Part shown: positions 36,025 to 45,845 of the stretch, in pieces | How positions within the stretch are numbered: position 1 is the stretch's first letter | Layout of the letters: each line of letters opens with the position of its first letter | Notes under the pieces: generated by a model | The model's database searches: none | What the model was told of the DNA's origin: nothing | Seen by the model: only the letters and a program-made list of their open reading frames with translations | Program-made: the position numbers and the translations under genes | Assembly (NCBI GenBank): GCA_016714905.1 | Contig: JADKBW010000012.1 | Location: 1-57,312, forward strand | DNA: 57,312 nt | Origin: Flavobacterium sp. | Lineage (GTDB): Bacteria; Bacteroidota; Bacteroidia; Flavobacteriales; Flavobacteriaceae | Direction: 5' to 3'

Positions 36025-38341
36025 TTATTCTTTCAACAGTTTCTGAACTTGCGCTCCTTTTTCAGTCGTGATTTTAATAAAATAAATTCCTTTTGAATAG
36101 CTTGACAATTCTAGTTTCGTTTCTAAGTCTTCCTGCAAACGAGTCAGAATAATTCTCCCTTGCGCATCGTATAATTGTATCGATTTTATATTGTTATCCG
36201 CCGTAATGGTAACTTCATTGACCGCTGGATTCGGATATACAGCTACAGAACTATCAATTTCAAATACACTATTTGATAAAGTTTGAAAAACCGTATTCGC
36301 CAAACCGGTATCAATCGGGAAGTTATAATCGAAGAAAATATCCCCACGATTCGCAACCGCATCACCTGTAACCAAAGAGTTTTGCGTTTTAATTTTTAAT
36401 AAAATATGTCCGTGACCGCCTATTGACAATTGAATGTTTTCGAAAATAAACTCGACTTTATTCCCAGTAATTCTCGCATCGACAGGAAAGTTGGTGTTCA
36501 TTAATTGCAATGAATTGATATCAAATTTCGCAGCATCGACTTCTGTTTTTACAACCACATTCTCCGCAGGAAAAGTTCCGGTGTTTTCAAAGTTGATGGC
36601 GTAATGCAGGTAATTTCCAATTTCAGTTGCAGGAACGACATCGCCTTCAAGGCAGATAATATTGTTTGGATCGTACGAACCAACAACCGTTTGATTCAAT
36701 GTATAAGCGTTATCCTCCCAATTCTCATCAATATCCTCAATATCTACAAACGAAGTAAAAGTTAAGACATCACCTATATTTACTGCAGGCGTATCAGTGG
36801 GCGCATTGACGCGCAACGTTATTTCTATGCTGCCACTTTCAAAAGGGTGGATATTTGGAATGACCCACGATAGGCCACCTGGATTAATTTGATTTGGGGT
36901 CACTGAGGAAGAAATCAGATCTAATGAAGATTCGTTGTAACTAAAATTCGGATAAACTGTTACCGTCTGATTCCCTTTATTTCGATACACTAATTTGTAA
37001 ATAGCATTAAACCCAGGGCGCGCAAATGTTACGGGAGAAATCACCATTTCAACATCGCGGTGAATACCATTTGGAGCAATACAAAAAATCTTGCGTCGCG
37101 GTATTATTATCATTGTCTGCAAACGGAATATTTGCTGTTAATGGCGAAAAATTAAACCAAGTTGGGTTTTCAACCGATGGTACAACTGTAAAATTGCCCG
37201 CTTGTGTATAGAAAACATAGGCACCTGCATTATTTAGGTATGAAGCGCCTGTATTAGTTCCGTCCGAAATATTAACTCTGATATTGTTTGGAGTAATATC
37301 GCTGGCATCGCAACCGTTGTTGTTGCTGTCAAATTTCATGTTTCCTGTAATCGTATTATAATTGCCGCCGGGAGTAAAATCACAATACGAATTACAAACG
37401 ATGTTCGACATACTGTTTGCGTTTAAATATGTCTGAACTGAAGCTACCTGTGCATCATCAGCGCAAATAAAACTTAGATTCGGATTATTTCCTAAAGTGA
37501 AGGATTCGTTCGCACCATTCTTAGCAAAAATGGTTTCCAATAATGGATGATTGGCACACCAAAACGAATTCAAAGCCGTCAGAGATGAAACATCTAATGT
37601 GGTTATTGGACTCCCAAATACACTCAAACTTGATAAATTCGGATTATTGTTAAATGTCATCGTCGTCACTAGATTGTTGTCTTGCAAACTAATAAACTGA
37701 CAATTTAAGTTGCTAAAGTCCAACGCATTGAGCTGGGAATTCCAAACTGTCAGGTTGTTTAACCCAGTGCAGCCTGTAAAATCAAAAAACGATAATGCGC
37801 TCGTAGTGATACTAATAGATGGAATGCTTGAACATCCTTGAATATTGAAATAGTTTATGTTATCTAGATCAAGTGTATTAATATAAGTCAAACTACTGCA
37901 ACCTGCAAGATTTAAATAATTTACCGTATTGCCACTAAAAGTAAAATCAGTTAAGAGGCTAAACCCTCCCGATAAGTCGACGGAAGTTACTTGGTTATTC
38001 TGTATGAATAATTGTTGGAGCGATACCAAATTGGACAGCGGTGCTATTGTGATAATTTGATTGTCTGCACAAGAAAAAGACTTTAAGTTGGTAAAAGCTT
38101 CCATTCCAGAAAGATCAGTAATATTTCCGTTCTCTACCATAATAGTTCCTATTTGCAAGGCCTCATCAATATCTATTTCACCATCGAAATCCAGATCTGG
38201 GCTAGTCAGAAAATTATCATTCAAATCCATCACAAATGGTGAATTTATTAAGGCTGTTTTCAGGTTTGGATCGGGAAAGTTAATAATCTGCGCATTGGCT
38301 ATTCCAGTGCATAGCAGTAAAAAAAGTAAGGTTTGTCTCAT
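36025..38341 (-). CDS. Secreted LRR protein with T9SS sorting domain (LRR3, one frameshift)
   Basis: A protein of about 770 aa. It starts MRQTLLFLLLCTGIANAQ at 38341 (the frame is open to 38371), then LDFDGEIDIDEALQIG, then about 10 irregular LRR units. GNMKFDSNNNGCDASD begins the linker domain. At 37085 a run of T is one base too long, which breaks DFCIAPNGIH; the downstream piece (36025-37122) then reads to the end. The C-terminal conserved domain (DPNNIICLEGDVVPATEIGN) and T9SS tail (AVYPNPAVNEVTITADNNI) are almost the same as in LRR2. It is the first LRR gene behind the LytTR regulator, with a gap of 35 nt. Confidence 0.85.
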
Positions 38342-38376
38342 GGTGTTTGTTTTTAGTTCTGGTTTTATCATACTGC

Positions 38377-39138
38377 TTAAAGTGCTTTAATCAATTCTTG
38401 TAAACGTTCTTTTTTCCTCTGAGAAATTGGCAATTGCGTGTTGTCTGACATTATGATATAACCGCCGTCTTTCTTGACATAGGATTTCAAATACGCTAGG
38501 TTTATCAAATGCTTTTGGTGAATGCGTTCAAATCCGTATTCCGATAATAAGTCTTCGTATTCTTTGAGTGTTTTTGAAATCACAATCGGTTTATTGTTCT
38601 TGATATAAAACGTCGTGTAATTGTCTTCGCCTTCACATCGGATGATATCACTGACTTCATAAAGATGAATTCCATCGGCGGTTGTCAGCGCAATTCGTTT
38701 GAAATTGTCGACTTTCTTTCGGATGTTTTCCAGAAGCAAATCGATGTGCGCGTAACTGTCATTTTTATCTAAAACGGATCTTATTTTACCAACTACGATT
38801 TCCAATTCATCCGGATCGACGGGCTTTAGCAAGAAATCCAAGGCACTAAATCGAAACGCTTTAATTGCATATTCTTCGTGAGCGGTTATAAAAACAATGT
38901 GTGACGTGGTCTTTCCGTTTTTCTTCGCCAGCTGCTCTAAAATATCAAAACCAGTTCCGTCGTTGAGCTGAATATCTAAAAAAACCACTTGCGGTTTGAG
39001 TTTATCGATGACTGCCACGCCGCTTTCCACATCTTCGGCTTCCCCAATAATTTGAATATCGGGCGCATAAAAGGAAAGCAATTCTCGCATGCCATCACGT
39101 AAGTTTTTATCGTCGTCTATTAATAGTGCTGTGATCAT
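38377..39138 (-). CDS. LytTR-family response regulator
   Basis: A 253-aa regulator. The receiver domain (residues 1-125) has the acidic pocket IDDD, phosphoacceptor Asp55 (VVFLDIQLND), the Thr/Ser switch ITAHEEYA and Lys in LLKPVDPDE. The LytTR DNA-binding domain (about 145-253) has RIALTTADGIHLYEVSDIIR and FERIHQKHLINLAYL. It likely accepts phosphate from the kinase encoded 7 nt upstream and binds paired LytTR sites. The three LRR genes that follow on the same strand are the obvious candidates for regulation or co-expression. Confidence 0.95.
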   Translation of the reverse strand: MITALLIDDDKNLRDGMRELLSFYAPDIQIIGEAEDVESGVAVIDKLKPQVVFLDIQLNDGTGFDILEQLAKKNGKTTSHIVFITAHEEYAIKAFRFSALDFLLKPVDPDELEIVVGKIRSVLDKNDSYAHIDLLLENIRKKVDNFKRIALTTADGIHLYEVSDIIRCEGEDNYTTFYIKNNKPIVISKTLKEYEDLLSEYGFERIHQKHLINLAYLKSYVKKDGGYIIMSDNTQLPISQRKKERLQELIKAL

Positions 39139-39145
39139 GGTGTAA

Positions 39146-41137
39146 TTAGTTGTCGGTTGTCAGTTGTGTGTTGTTGGTTGGTTTTTCGATGTATTGAATC
39201 GGCAAATGCAAAGTTACTTTGGTTCCTGAACGACCATTATCCAATTCTTCAATGATTACTTCTGCTTTTTTAGAAGTTGAAGTGGCAATCATTTCCAATC
39301 GTTTTTTCGTGATATCCAACGCCATTGACTGGTGCACAGAAACTGAATTTTCTTTGATTGCTTTTGAAGTCGCATAACCGATGCCGTTGTCGGTAATCGT
39401 ACAAATCAAATTGTTCGCATCAAGACCAAATTCAACGGAAATTGTCCCATTTTCTTTACTTGGAATGACGCCGTGAATGATGGCATTCTCCACAAACGGT
39501 TGCAGCAATAACGGTGGCAAAGCCAAATCGTCCTCGATATTGTCGTCTTTAGAAATGGTAAAACTAAATTTGTTGTTGAATCGCAACTGCTCTAGCTCGA
39601 GATAGTTTTGCAAACTTTGAATTTCCTTGTCGATTGGAATCAGTGATTTTTTGGAATACTCTAAAGTAAGTCGCATCAGCTTTGAGAATTTCGCCAAATA
39701 TTTAACGGCTGAATGCGTTCCGTTTTGTACAATAAAACTCGAAATCGATCCCAAACAATTGAATACAAAATGTGGATTCATCTGCAAATGCAAAGCTTTT
39801 TGTTCGTATTCTGCTAGTTCTTTTTGAAGCGTCAAAGTTTTCTTGAGCTGCATTCGGTTATAGAACAAAAATCCAATTCCAGCCAACAGCAAAGCGAAAA
39901 GTCCAGCGAAAAGCAATTGCATTTTATTTTGTTTGGCTTGTTCCTTTAGCAGTAATTCTCTCTTTTCGTGTTCTTCTTTTTGAATGACTTCGCGTTTATC
40001 GAATTCAAAATTCATGGCCGATTCCACGCTTTTGCGAATGGTTTCCGCATTGGTCAGACTGTCTTTCGCTTGGCTGTATAATTTAAAATGTACCAACGAT
40101 TGACTCGCATTTCCTTGTTGATCGTAAATTGCACTCAGTAATTTCTCAGCAACAACAGTTTGTTCTAATACCCCAATTTCCTTCGCTAATCGCAGCGCTG
40201 TACTCGCGCTAGACATTGCAGCTGTTGGGTTTTTTTGATTTAAGTACAATTGTCCCAAATAAAGATGCGTATCGGCAACACCAAATTTATCTTCTATAGA
40301 TGCAAAAGTTTGAATGGCTTCATTCCAGCTTTCGACTGCTTTCGTTGGATTTTGAGTTGCCAAAAAATACAATCCCATATTATTATACCATTCGCCTAAC
40401 GCCCGCGGATCTGGGTTTTGATCGATGCTGGTTTTTGCTTTTGTGTAATATTCGAAGGCTTTTTCGGTATTTTTTTGTTTTAAATAACAATTCGCAATGT
40501 TCGTCAATGTTATACCAACATGAATATCCTTCAATTTCTCTTGAATTTTTTGCGCTTTGATAAAATATTCTAAAGCCTTAAAAATTTCCCCTTGCGACTG
40601 ATAGGCGACACCAATATTATTATAGACTTGTGCGCATTTTTTGAATTCATTAATTTGCTCATAAATCGCCACTGACTTGAGATGAAAGAGCAGTGCCTTC
40701 GCATAATTGCTTTGTTCTGCAAATACAATTCCGATGCTTCCATACGCTTTTGCCAATCCTTTCTTGATGAGCAAACTATTTTTCGAATTGGTGCCCGTTT
40801 CATTTTCAAAAATAGACTGCGCCAAGGCAAAATAATTCAGTGCTTGCGAATAATTCCCTAAAATGATATTGGCATTACCGAGGTTTAGTTGTGCGTTTCC
40901 TTCTTCAATTTTGTATTGAATCTTTTGAGCCAAATGCAATGCTTTAGTGGCATACTGTTGCATCATTTTCGGGTCAGACGTTTTATAAGCGTCTGCAATT
41001 GAATTAAGAACTTGCGTTTTATCGATGTCGTTTTTAGACTTTTGAAAGACGACCAACAAACTATCAATTGTCTTATTCTGAGCGAACCCAGCTGTGAAAC
41101 TGATGATGAGGAGATATAAAAGAATTGGTTTTTTCAT
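39146..41137 (-). CDS. TPR sensor histidine kinase (LytS/YehU-type)
   Basis: A 663-aa kinase with a signal peptide (MKKPILLYLLIISFTAGFAQ). About seven TPR repeats form a periplasmic sensor (YNNIGVAYQSQGEIFKALEY and similar, residues 50-360). A short coiled coil and one membrane helix (LLFAGLFALLLAGIGFLFY) follow. The His_kinase domain has the phosphoacceptor in LQMNPHFVFNCLGSI (His at about 456). The ATPase part shows FVENAIIHGVIP and CTITDNGIGY. The last residues (TNNTQLTTDN) are encoded by a GTTGT-type repeat that also occurs near 28.0 kb. It is paired with the LytTR regulator; a promoter candidate is at 41157-41164. Confidence 0.95.
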   Translation of the reverse strand: MKKPILLYLLIISFTAGFAQNKTIDSLLVVFQKSKNDIDKTQVLNSIADAYKTSDPKMMQQYATKALHLAQKIQYKIEEGNAQLNLGNANIILGNYSQALNYFALAQSIFENETGTNSKNSLLIKKGLAKAYGSIGIVFAEQSNYAKALLFHLKSVAIYEQINEFKKCAQVYNNIGVAYQSQGEIFKALEYFIKAQKIQEKLKDIHVGITLTNIANCYLKQKNTEKAFEYYTKAKTSIDQNPDPRALGEWYNNMGLYFLATQNPTKAVESWNEAIQTFASIEDKFGVADTHLYLGQLYLNQKNPTAAMSSASTALRLAKEIGVLEQTVVAEKLLSAIYDQQGNASQSLVHFKLYSQAKDSLTNAETIRKSVESAMNFEFDKREVIQKEEHEKRELLLKEQAKQNKMQLLFAGLFALLLAGIGFLFYNRMQLKKTLTLQKELAEYEQKALHLQMNPHFVFNCLGSISSFIVQNGTHSAVKYLAKFSKLMRLTLEYSKKSLIPIDKEIQSLQNYLELEQLRFNNKFSFTISKDDNIEDDLALPPLLLQPFVENAIIHGVIPSKENGTISVEFGLDANNLICTITDNGIGYATSKAIKENSVSVHQSMALDITKKRLEMIATSTSKKAEVIIEELDNGRSGTKVTLHLPIQYIEKPTNNTQLTTDN
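39149..39167. repeat. GTTGT-type repeat overlapping the kinase 3' end
   Basis: GTTGTCGGTTGTCAGTTGT differs by one base from 28025-28043 in the tract beside the four-helix-bundle gene. Here it covers the last codons of the histidine kinase, so the repeat has become part of a coding sequence. Confidence 0.7.
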
Positions 41138-41156
41138 TTTCCTAATAATTGATAAA

Positions 41157-41184
41157 CAAATGTAGTATTTACTTATTCATCCAA
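41157..41184 (-). promoter_or_regulatory. Promoter candidate for the kinase-LytTR-LRR operon
   Basis: On the minus strand, TACATTTG (41157-41164) fits TAnnTTTG, and a TTGG sits 16 bases upstream. The kinase ATG follows at 41137. No other good -7 box was noticed between the kinase and LRR1, which supports one transcript. Confidence 0.55.
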
Positions 41185-41267
41185 GTAGGTCATTGAAGAT
41201 ATGTTGGATTTGAATGAGAAAGTGATGGATTGTGGCGAGAATTTGAAAATCACTAACGTGTTTAAAT

Positions 41268-41308
41268 AAAAAACCTTCCTAATCGAGGTTTCGAATAGAA
41301 AGGTTTTT
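41268..41308 (-). terminator. Terminator after LRR4
   Basis: AAACCTT (41271-41277) pairs with AAGGTTT (41300-41306), with further pairing inside, and on the minus strand is followed by TTTATTT. It lies about 18 bases after the LRR4 stop and separates it from the kinase operon. Confidence 0.75.
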
Positions 41309-41325
41309 ATTCTAAAATGAAGTCG

Positions 41326-44290
41326 CTATTCTTTGATGATCTTCTCGACTTTACTTCCTCTTGCTGTCGTTACTTTTAAGAAGTAAATTCCGTTAGAATA
41401 ATTTGAGATATTGAGATCTAATTTTGTGTCGTTGACTAAAATGGTATTGATAATTCTTCCTTGCATGTCAAATAGTTGCACCGATTTTATCGTGTTTTTG
41501 GAATTTACCGAAATTTGATTCTTCGCAGGATTTGGATAAACATTGATCGATTCATCGGTTTCAAACGCTGCGGTATTCAACAATTGAAAAGTAGAAGTTG
41601 CCGTATTGGTTTCGATTGGGAAGTTATAATCAAAATAAATATCCGCCTTATTTGAAACTGTGCTGCCAATAGCCAAATCGCTTTTTGTTTTAATTTTAAA
41701 AACGACATTTCCATGTGCAGCCGGTGCTAAATTGATATTGTCAAACATAAACTCAACTTTATTGCCTGTGATTCTTGTTACGACGGGATGTGAAAAGTTT
41801 AAAACCTGCAAAGTGCTGATGTCGAATTTAGTTGTGTCGATTATATCTTTAACTACAATTTTTTCTGCCGCAGCTGTTCCTGTATTTTCAAAATTAATAT
41901 TGTAATGCAGGTAATTTCCAATCATTTCAGGGCCAATAACCGTCCCTTCAAGGCAGGTTTTATCATTTGGATCGAAAGAATTTACAGCGGTTCGACGATA
42001 GGTAAAATAATTATCAAAAAGCATTTCATCATTTGAAATTGGATTAATACTAGCTGTGAAATTAAAAATATCGCCGCTATTAACTGCCGGAATTTCAGTT
42101 GGTGAATTGATATTAAGTGTCACATCAATCGTGCGAGTTTCAAACGGAAGTATATTTGAATAATTCCAAAGCAGCAAACCTGCAGTTTGATTGTTGATCG
42201 AGGGCAATGCTGAAACGAAATCGCATACAGAATCGTCAAAGCCAAAGGAAACGTCGCCAGAAAGTGTTTGATTTCCTTTATTCTTAAATATCAATTTGTA
42301 AGTTACATCAAAGCCTGGACGAGGCTGCCCGCCAGTGATTATCACTTCTAGATCATTGTGAATACCATTGGCAGTAAGACAAAAATCTTTAGTTTGTGTC
42401 GTTCCATCCAATAAAGGAAAATTTGCCACTGCACTTGCAGGTGAAATATTAAAATAGGTTGGATTCTCAATTTGTGGATTTACCGTATAATTTCCAGCAG
42501 CAGCGTATAAAGTATAACCACCATTCTCATTGGTGTAAGTTGCACTCGAAATAGCGCCATCGGTCAAATTCAATCGTAAGCCTTCAGGAATATGCCAATC
42601 GGTGGTATCACAACCGTCATTGGCTTGGTCAAAACTTCCCGTGCCTGTAACAGAATTATAAATTCCTCCTGGTGTAAAACTGCAAGTACTAACCAATGCA
42701 GTTGGAACAATGTTTTGAATGTTCGAAATCTGAGATTCATCGGCACAGACATACAGCAGATTAGCGTTATTTGTAATCGTAAGTGGTGCTTCTACTTTAC
42801 CGTTTTTAATAAATAATGACGATAAATTATTGTCGCTACAATCTAGTCGATCAAGGTTAATTTGATTGGACAAATCAAGCGTTGTTAGTTGATTATTCTT
42901 ACAGTCGACATCTGTCAATCGTGGATTGTTCGTTAAGTCTAAAGATGTTAATTGATTATTATTACAATTCAAAGAGGATAACCTGGTTGAAGTACTTATA
43001 TCCAAAGTAGAAATTGAATTGTAACTACAGCTCAAACTCACTAAATTCATGTGACTCGTGTCTAATGTAGTAATCTGATTATCTTCACATTGTAATAGCG
43101 CTAAATTGGGGAAAAAAGATAAATCTAAACTTGTCAAATTATTGTTATAACACTTCAAAGACTCCAATTTAACCAAGTTATTAATATTTAAAGCTGTTAG
43201 TGGATTGGCTGCCGGAGCAAAATACATCAGATTATTCAAATTGCTTACATCAATTGAAGTAATATGATTGTACTGGAATTCTAATACGCGTAGATTGGAA
43301 AGATTATTCACATAAAGTGCTGAAACGTTGCAACCACTCATGTTCAGACTCTGCAAATTAATTAAGTTATTAAAAGAATACTGATTGAACGTAGTGAATT
43401 GATTATCCGAAACATATAAACTTACTAAATTATCAAAAGAAGAAATACCTGTAATATCTGCAATATTATCAGTTGATGAATAGGTGTCTACATTCAAACG
43501 ATAGATTTTACAAGCTTCAGATCTTTGAATTTCCCCATCATTATTAATGTCAATAATGCTACCATAATTAGATGTCGGATGACTTGACGCTATTGAATTT
43601 GATGAATTTGCAGACAACAAAATAGATTTTAGATTAGCATCCGGAATAGTTATGATTGAATCGGGATTTATACTAATATAAAAACTATTTATTTTGTAAC
43701 AACCCGTAGTTGGATTTTGAACCCTAAAAAATATAGTCTGCTGATTATAAACCAAGTAATTTTGAATATAAATGATTGGATTTTCATTATTTACAGCTTC
43801 AAAATAATCAGTGTAATAAGTAACATCATAATATCCCGCAATAAAGCTATTAATAACATCTGTTTGATCATTTAAATTGATTTCTGCAGCACCATCATAT
43901 GGTTCTTCATATATACTTAAGAAATCCAACTTTCTAAAATCGGGAAGCGTGTTTATTTCCAAATTCAAATTTAGTACAGAATAATTTGTAGCGTTGGCAT
44001 TCTCCCACGCTCTAACATAAACCGTTTGCGAAAATGCAGTTGTATTGATAAAATTGGTAGCACTTGTAATTTGATTTTGATTACTTTCAGCATCGTTCTG
44101 CAACAAATAATAGGCAACCGTGTAGTCAAGAGGGTTAAGGCTTCCCAAAAATTTCGGGATTTTTGATAGTTAAATCAAAACTTTCAAAACCATCATTGTT
44201 CTGATCACATACTTTTAGCGGAGAAGGGCTGGTAATCTGAGCTTGTATCACTCCAGTTAAGAGAAGTAAAACGACAAGTAATTTTTTCAT
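41326..44290 (-). CDS. Secreted LRR protein with extra N-terminal domain and T9SS tail (LRR4, one frameshift)
   Basis: The largest of the four, about 988 aa. The signal MKKLLVVLLLLTGVIQAQ starts at 44290. A region of about 180 residues absent from LRR1-3 follows: KVCDQNNDGFESFDLTIKN, then YLLQNDAESNQNQI and FFRVQNPTTGCYKINSF. This resembles the flavobacterial adhesin segment that lists character fields. Next come the EF-like IIDINNDGEIQRSEA, about 11 LRR units, the linker domain (GTGSFDQANDGCDTTD), the conserved C-terminal domain and a T9SS tail (NVYPNPAKNQISVNSKNTI, ending KIIKE). One indel near 44140 splits it. It has its own terminator, so it is likely a separate unit from the kinase operon. 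Confidence 0.87.
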
Positions 44291-44378
44291 AGTCAACTTA
44301 TTAAGAAGTAAATATAAGAAAACCAACGTTAAAGCTCATATATTAATGGGATTTTGAAAATTGTAACGGAGAATTTAC

Positions 44379-44413
44379 AAAAAAAAACCTGACTCCTTTC
44401 GATGGAATCAGAT
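44379..44413 (-). terminator. Terminator after enolase
   Basis: On the minus strand, CTGATTCC pairs with GGAGTCAG across a short loop and is followed by at least eight T (44380-44387 in plus-strand A). It lies 25 bases after the eno stop codon. Confidence 0.85.
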
Positions 44414-44437
44414 CTTTTGCTTATTTCTAAAATTATC

Positions 44438-45724
44438 TTATTTAAACGCTTTCAATCCAGGAAAATACGCAGTGTCACCCAATTCTTCTTCGATACGTAA
44501 TAGCTGGTTGTATTTCGCCATACGATCTGAACGCGATGCTGAACCCGTTTTGATTTGACCACAATTTAATGCCACCGCTAAATCAGCAATTGTATTGTCT
44601 TCGGTTTCTCCTGAACGATGCGACATTACAGAAGTATAACCTGCATTTTTTGCCATGTTTACAGCAGCAATCGTTTCGGTTAACGTTCCGATTTGGTTTA
44701 CTTTTACCAAGATTGAGTTGGCAATTCCTTTTTCTATTCCAGTTGACAAACGTTCTACATTGGTTACGAATAAATCATCTCCAACCAATTGGGTTTTGTT
44801 TCCGATGAGTTCGGTTAGGTATTTCCAGCCATCCCAGTCGTCTTCGTACATGCCGTCTTCGATGGAAATAATTGGATAATTCGCCGCTAATTCTGCCAAG
44901 TATTCTGCTTGTTCTTTAGAAGTTCGGATTTTTCCGGTTGCACCTTCAAATTTGGTGTAATCGTACTTTCCGTCAACATAAAATTCAGACGCAGCACAAT
45001 CGAGAGCAATCATGATTTCGTCACCGAACTTGTAACCTGCATTTTCTACTGCTTTCTTGATCGTATCTAAAGCATCTTCTGTTCCGCCTGCTAAATTGGG
45101 AGCAAATCCACCTTCATCACCGACTGCTGTTGACAAATGACGGTCATGTAAAACTTTCTTTAAATGATGGAAAATTTCGGTTCCCATTTGTAAAGCTTGT
45201 GAAAACGAAGTTGCTTTAACCGGCATAATCATAAATTCTTGAAACGCAATCGGCGCATCAGAGTGAGATCCACCATTGATGATGTTCATCATTGGAACAG
45301 GAAGTGTGTTAGCAGAAACACCACCCACATAGCGATACAAAGGCAAGCCCAATTCGTTTGCTGCTGCTTTAGCTACCGCAAGAGAAACGCCTAAAATAGC
45401 ATTAGCTCCAAGATTCGATTTGTTGGCGGTTCCGTCTAAATCGATCATAGTTTGGTCGATTTGATTTTGCTCAAAAACAGAAGTTCCTAGTAACTCTTCT
45501 GCTATTTTGGTATTGACATTTTCAACGGCTTTCAAGACACCTTTTCCAAGGTAGGCTTTTCCACCATCACGCAATTCGACTGCTTCGTGTTCACCTGTAG
45601 ATGCCCCAGATGGAACTGCCGCTCTTCCTAACACTCCGTTTTCGGTTACTACATCTACTTCGATGGTTGGATTTCCTCTAGAATCGAAGATTTGTCTTGC
45701 GTGGATTTTGATAATAATGCTCAT
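44438..45724 (-). CDS. eno: Enolase
   Basis: A 428-aa phosphopyruvate hydratase of normal length. HARQIFDSRGNPTIEVDV is the N-terminus, with GASTGEHEAVELRDG as the flexible loop. NIINGGSHSDAPIAFQEFM and the metal ligands in IALDCAASEFY, SIEDGMYEDDW and VGDDLFVTN are present. SHRSGETEDNTIADLAV carries the catalytic Lys/His region. It acts in glycolysis (2-phosphoglycerate to PEP). It is transcribed from its own promoter candidate (45783-45813) and ends at a clear terminator. Confidence 0.98.
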   Translation of the reverse strand: MSIIIKIHARQIFDSRGNPTIEVDVVTENGVLGRAAVPSGASTGEHEAVELRDGGKAYLGKGVLKAVENVNTKIAEELLGTSVFEQNQIDQTMIDLDGTANKSNLGANAILGVSLAVAKAAANELGLPLYRYVGGVSANTLPVPMMNIINGGSHSDAPIAFQEFMIMPVKATSFSQALQMGTEIFHHLKKVLHDRHLSTAVGDEGGFAPNLAGGTEDALDTIKKAVENAGYKFGDEIMIALDCAASEFYVDGKYDYTKFEGATGKIRTSKEQAEYLAELAANYPIISIEDGMYEDDWDGWKYLTELIGNKTQLVGDDLFVTNVERLSTGIEKGIANSILVKVNQIGTLTETIAAVNMAKNAGYTSVMSHRSGETEDNTIADLAVALNCGQIKTGSASRSDRMAKYNQLLRIEEELGDTAYFPGLKAFK

Positions 45725-45782
45725 GTTCTATTATTTTGAATTATAAAATTTGAATTTTGAATGAATCACTCCTTAATAATTA

Positions 45783-45813
45783 CAAATATATTGTATCTGA
45801 AATTGTCCCGAAA
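45783..45813 (-). promoter_or_regulatory. Promoter candidate for eno
   Basis: On the minus strand, TATATTTG (45783-45790) matches TAnnTTTG. A TTTC (45810-45813) stands at the -33 place with a 19-base spacer. The eno ATG is at 45724, so the leader would be about 55 nt. Confidence 0.6.
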
Positions 45814-45845
45814 TTAAAATTGGGATTGTTATTAACGATAACGAT

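Noticed and set aside
41138..41325. Gap between LRR4 and the kinase gene searched for a small gene or RNA
   Set aside because: Only a terminator and a promoter candidate were found; no credible short coding frame or structured RNA was seen.
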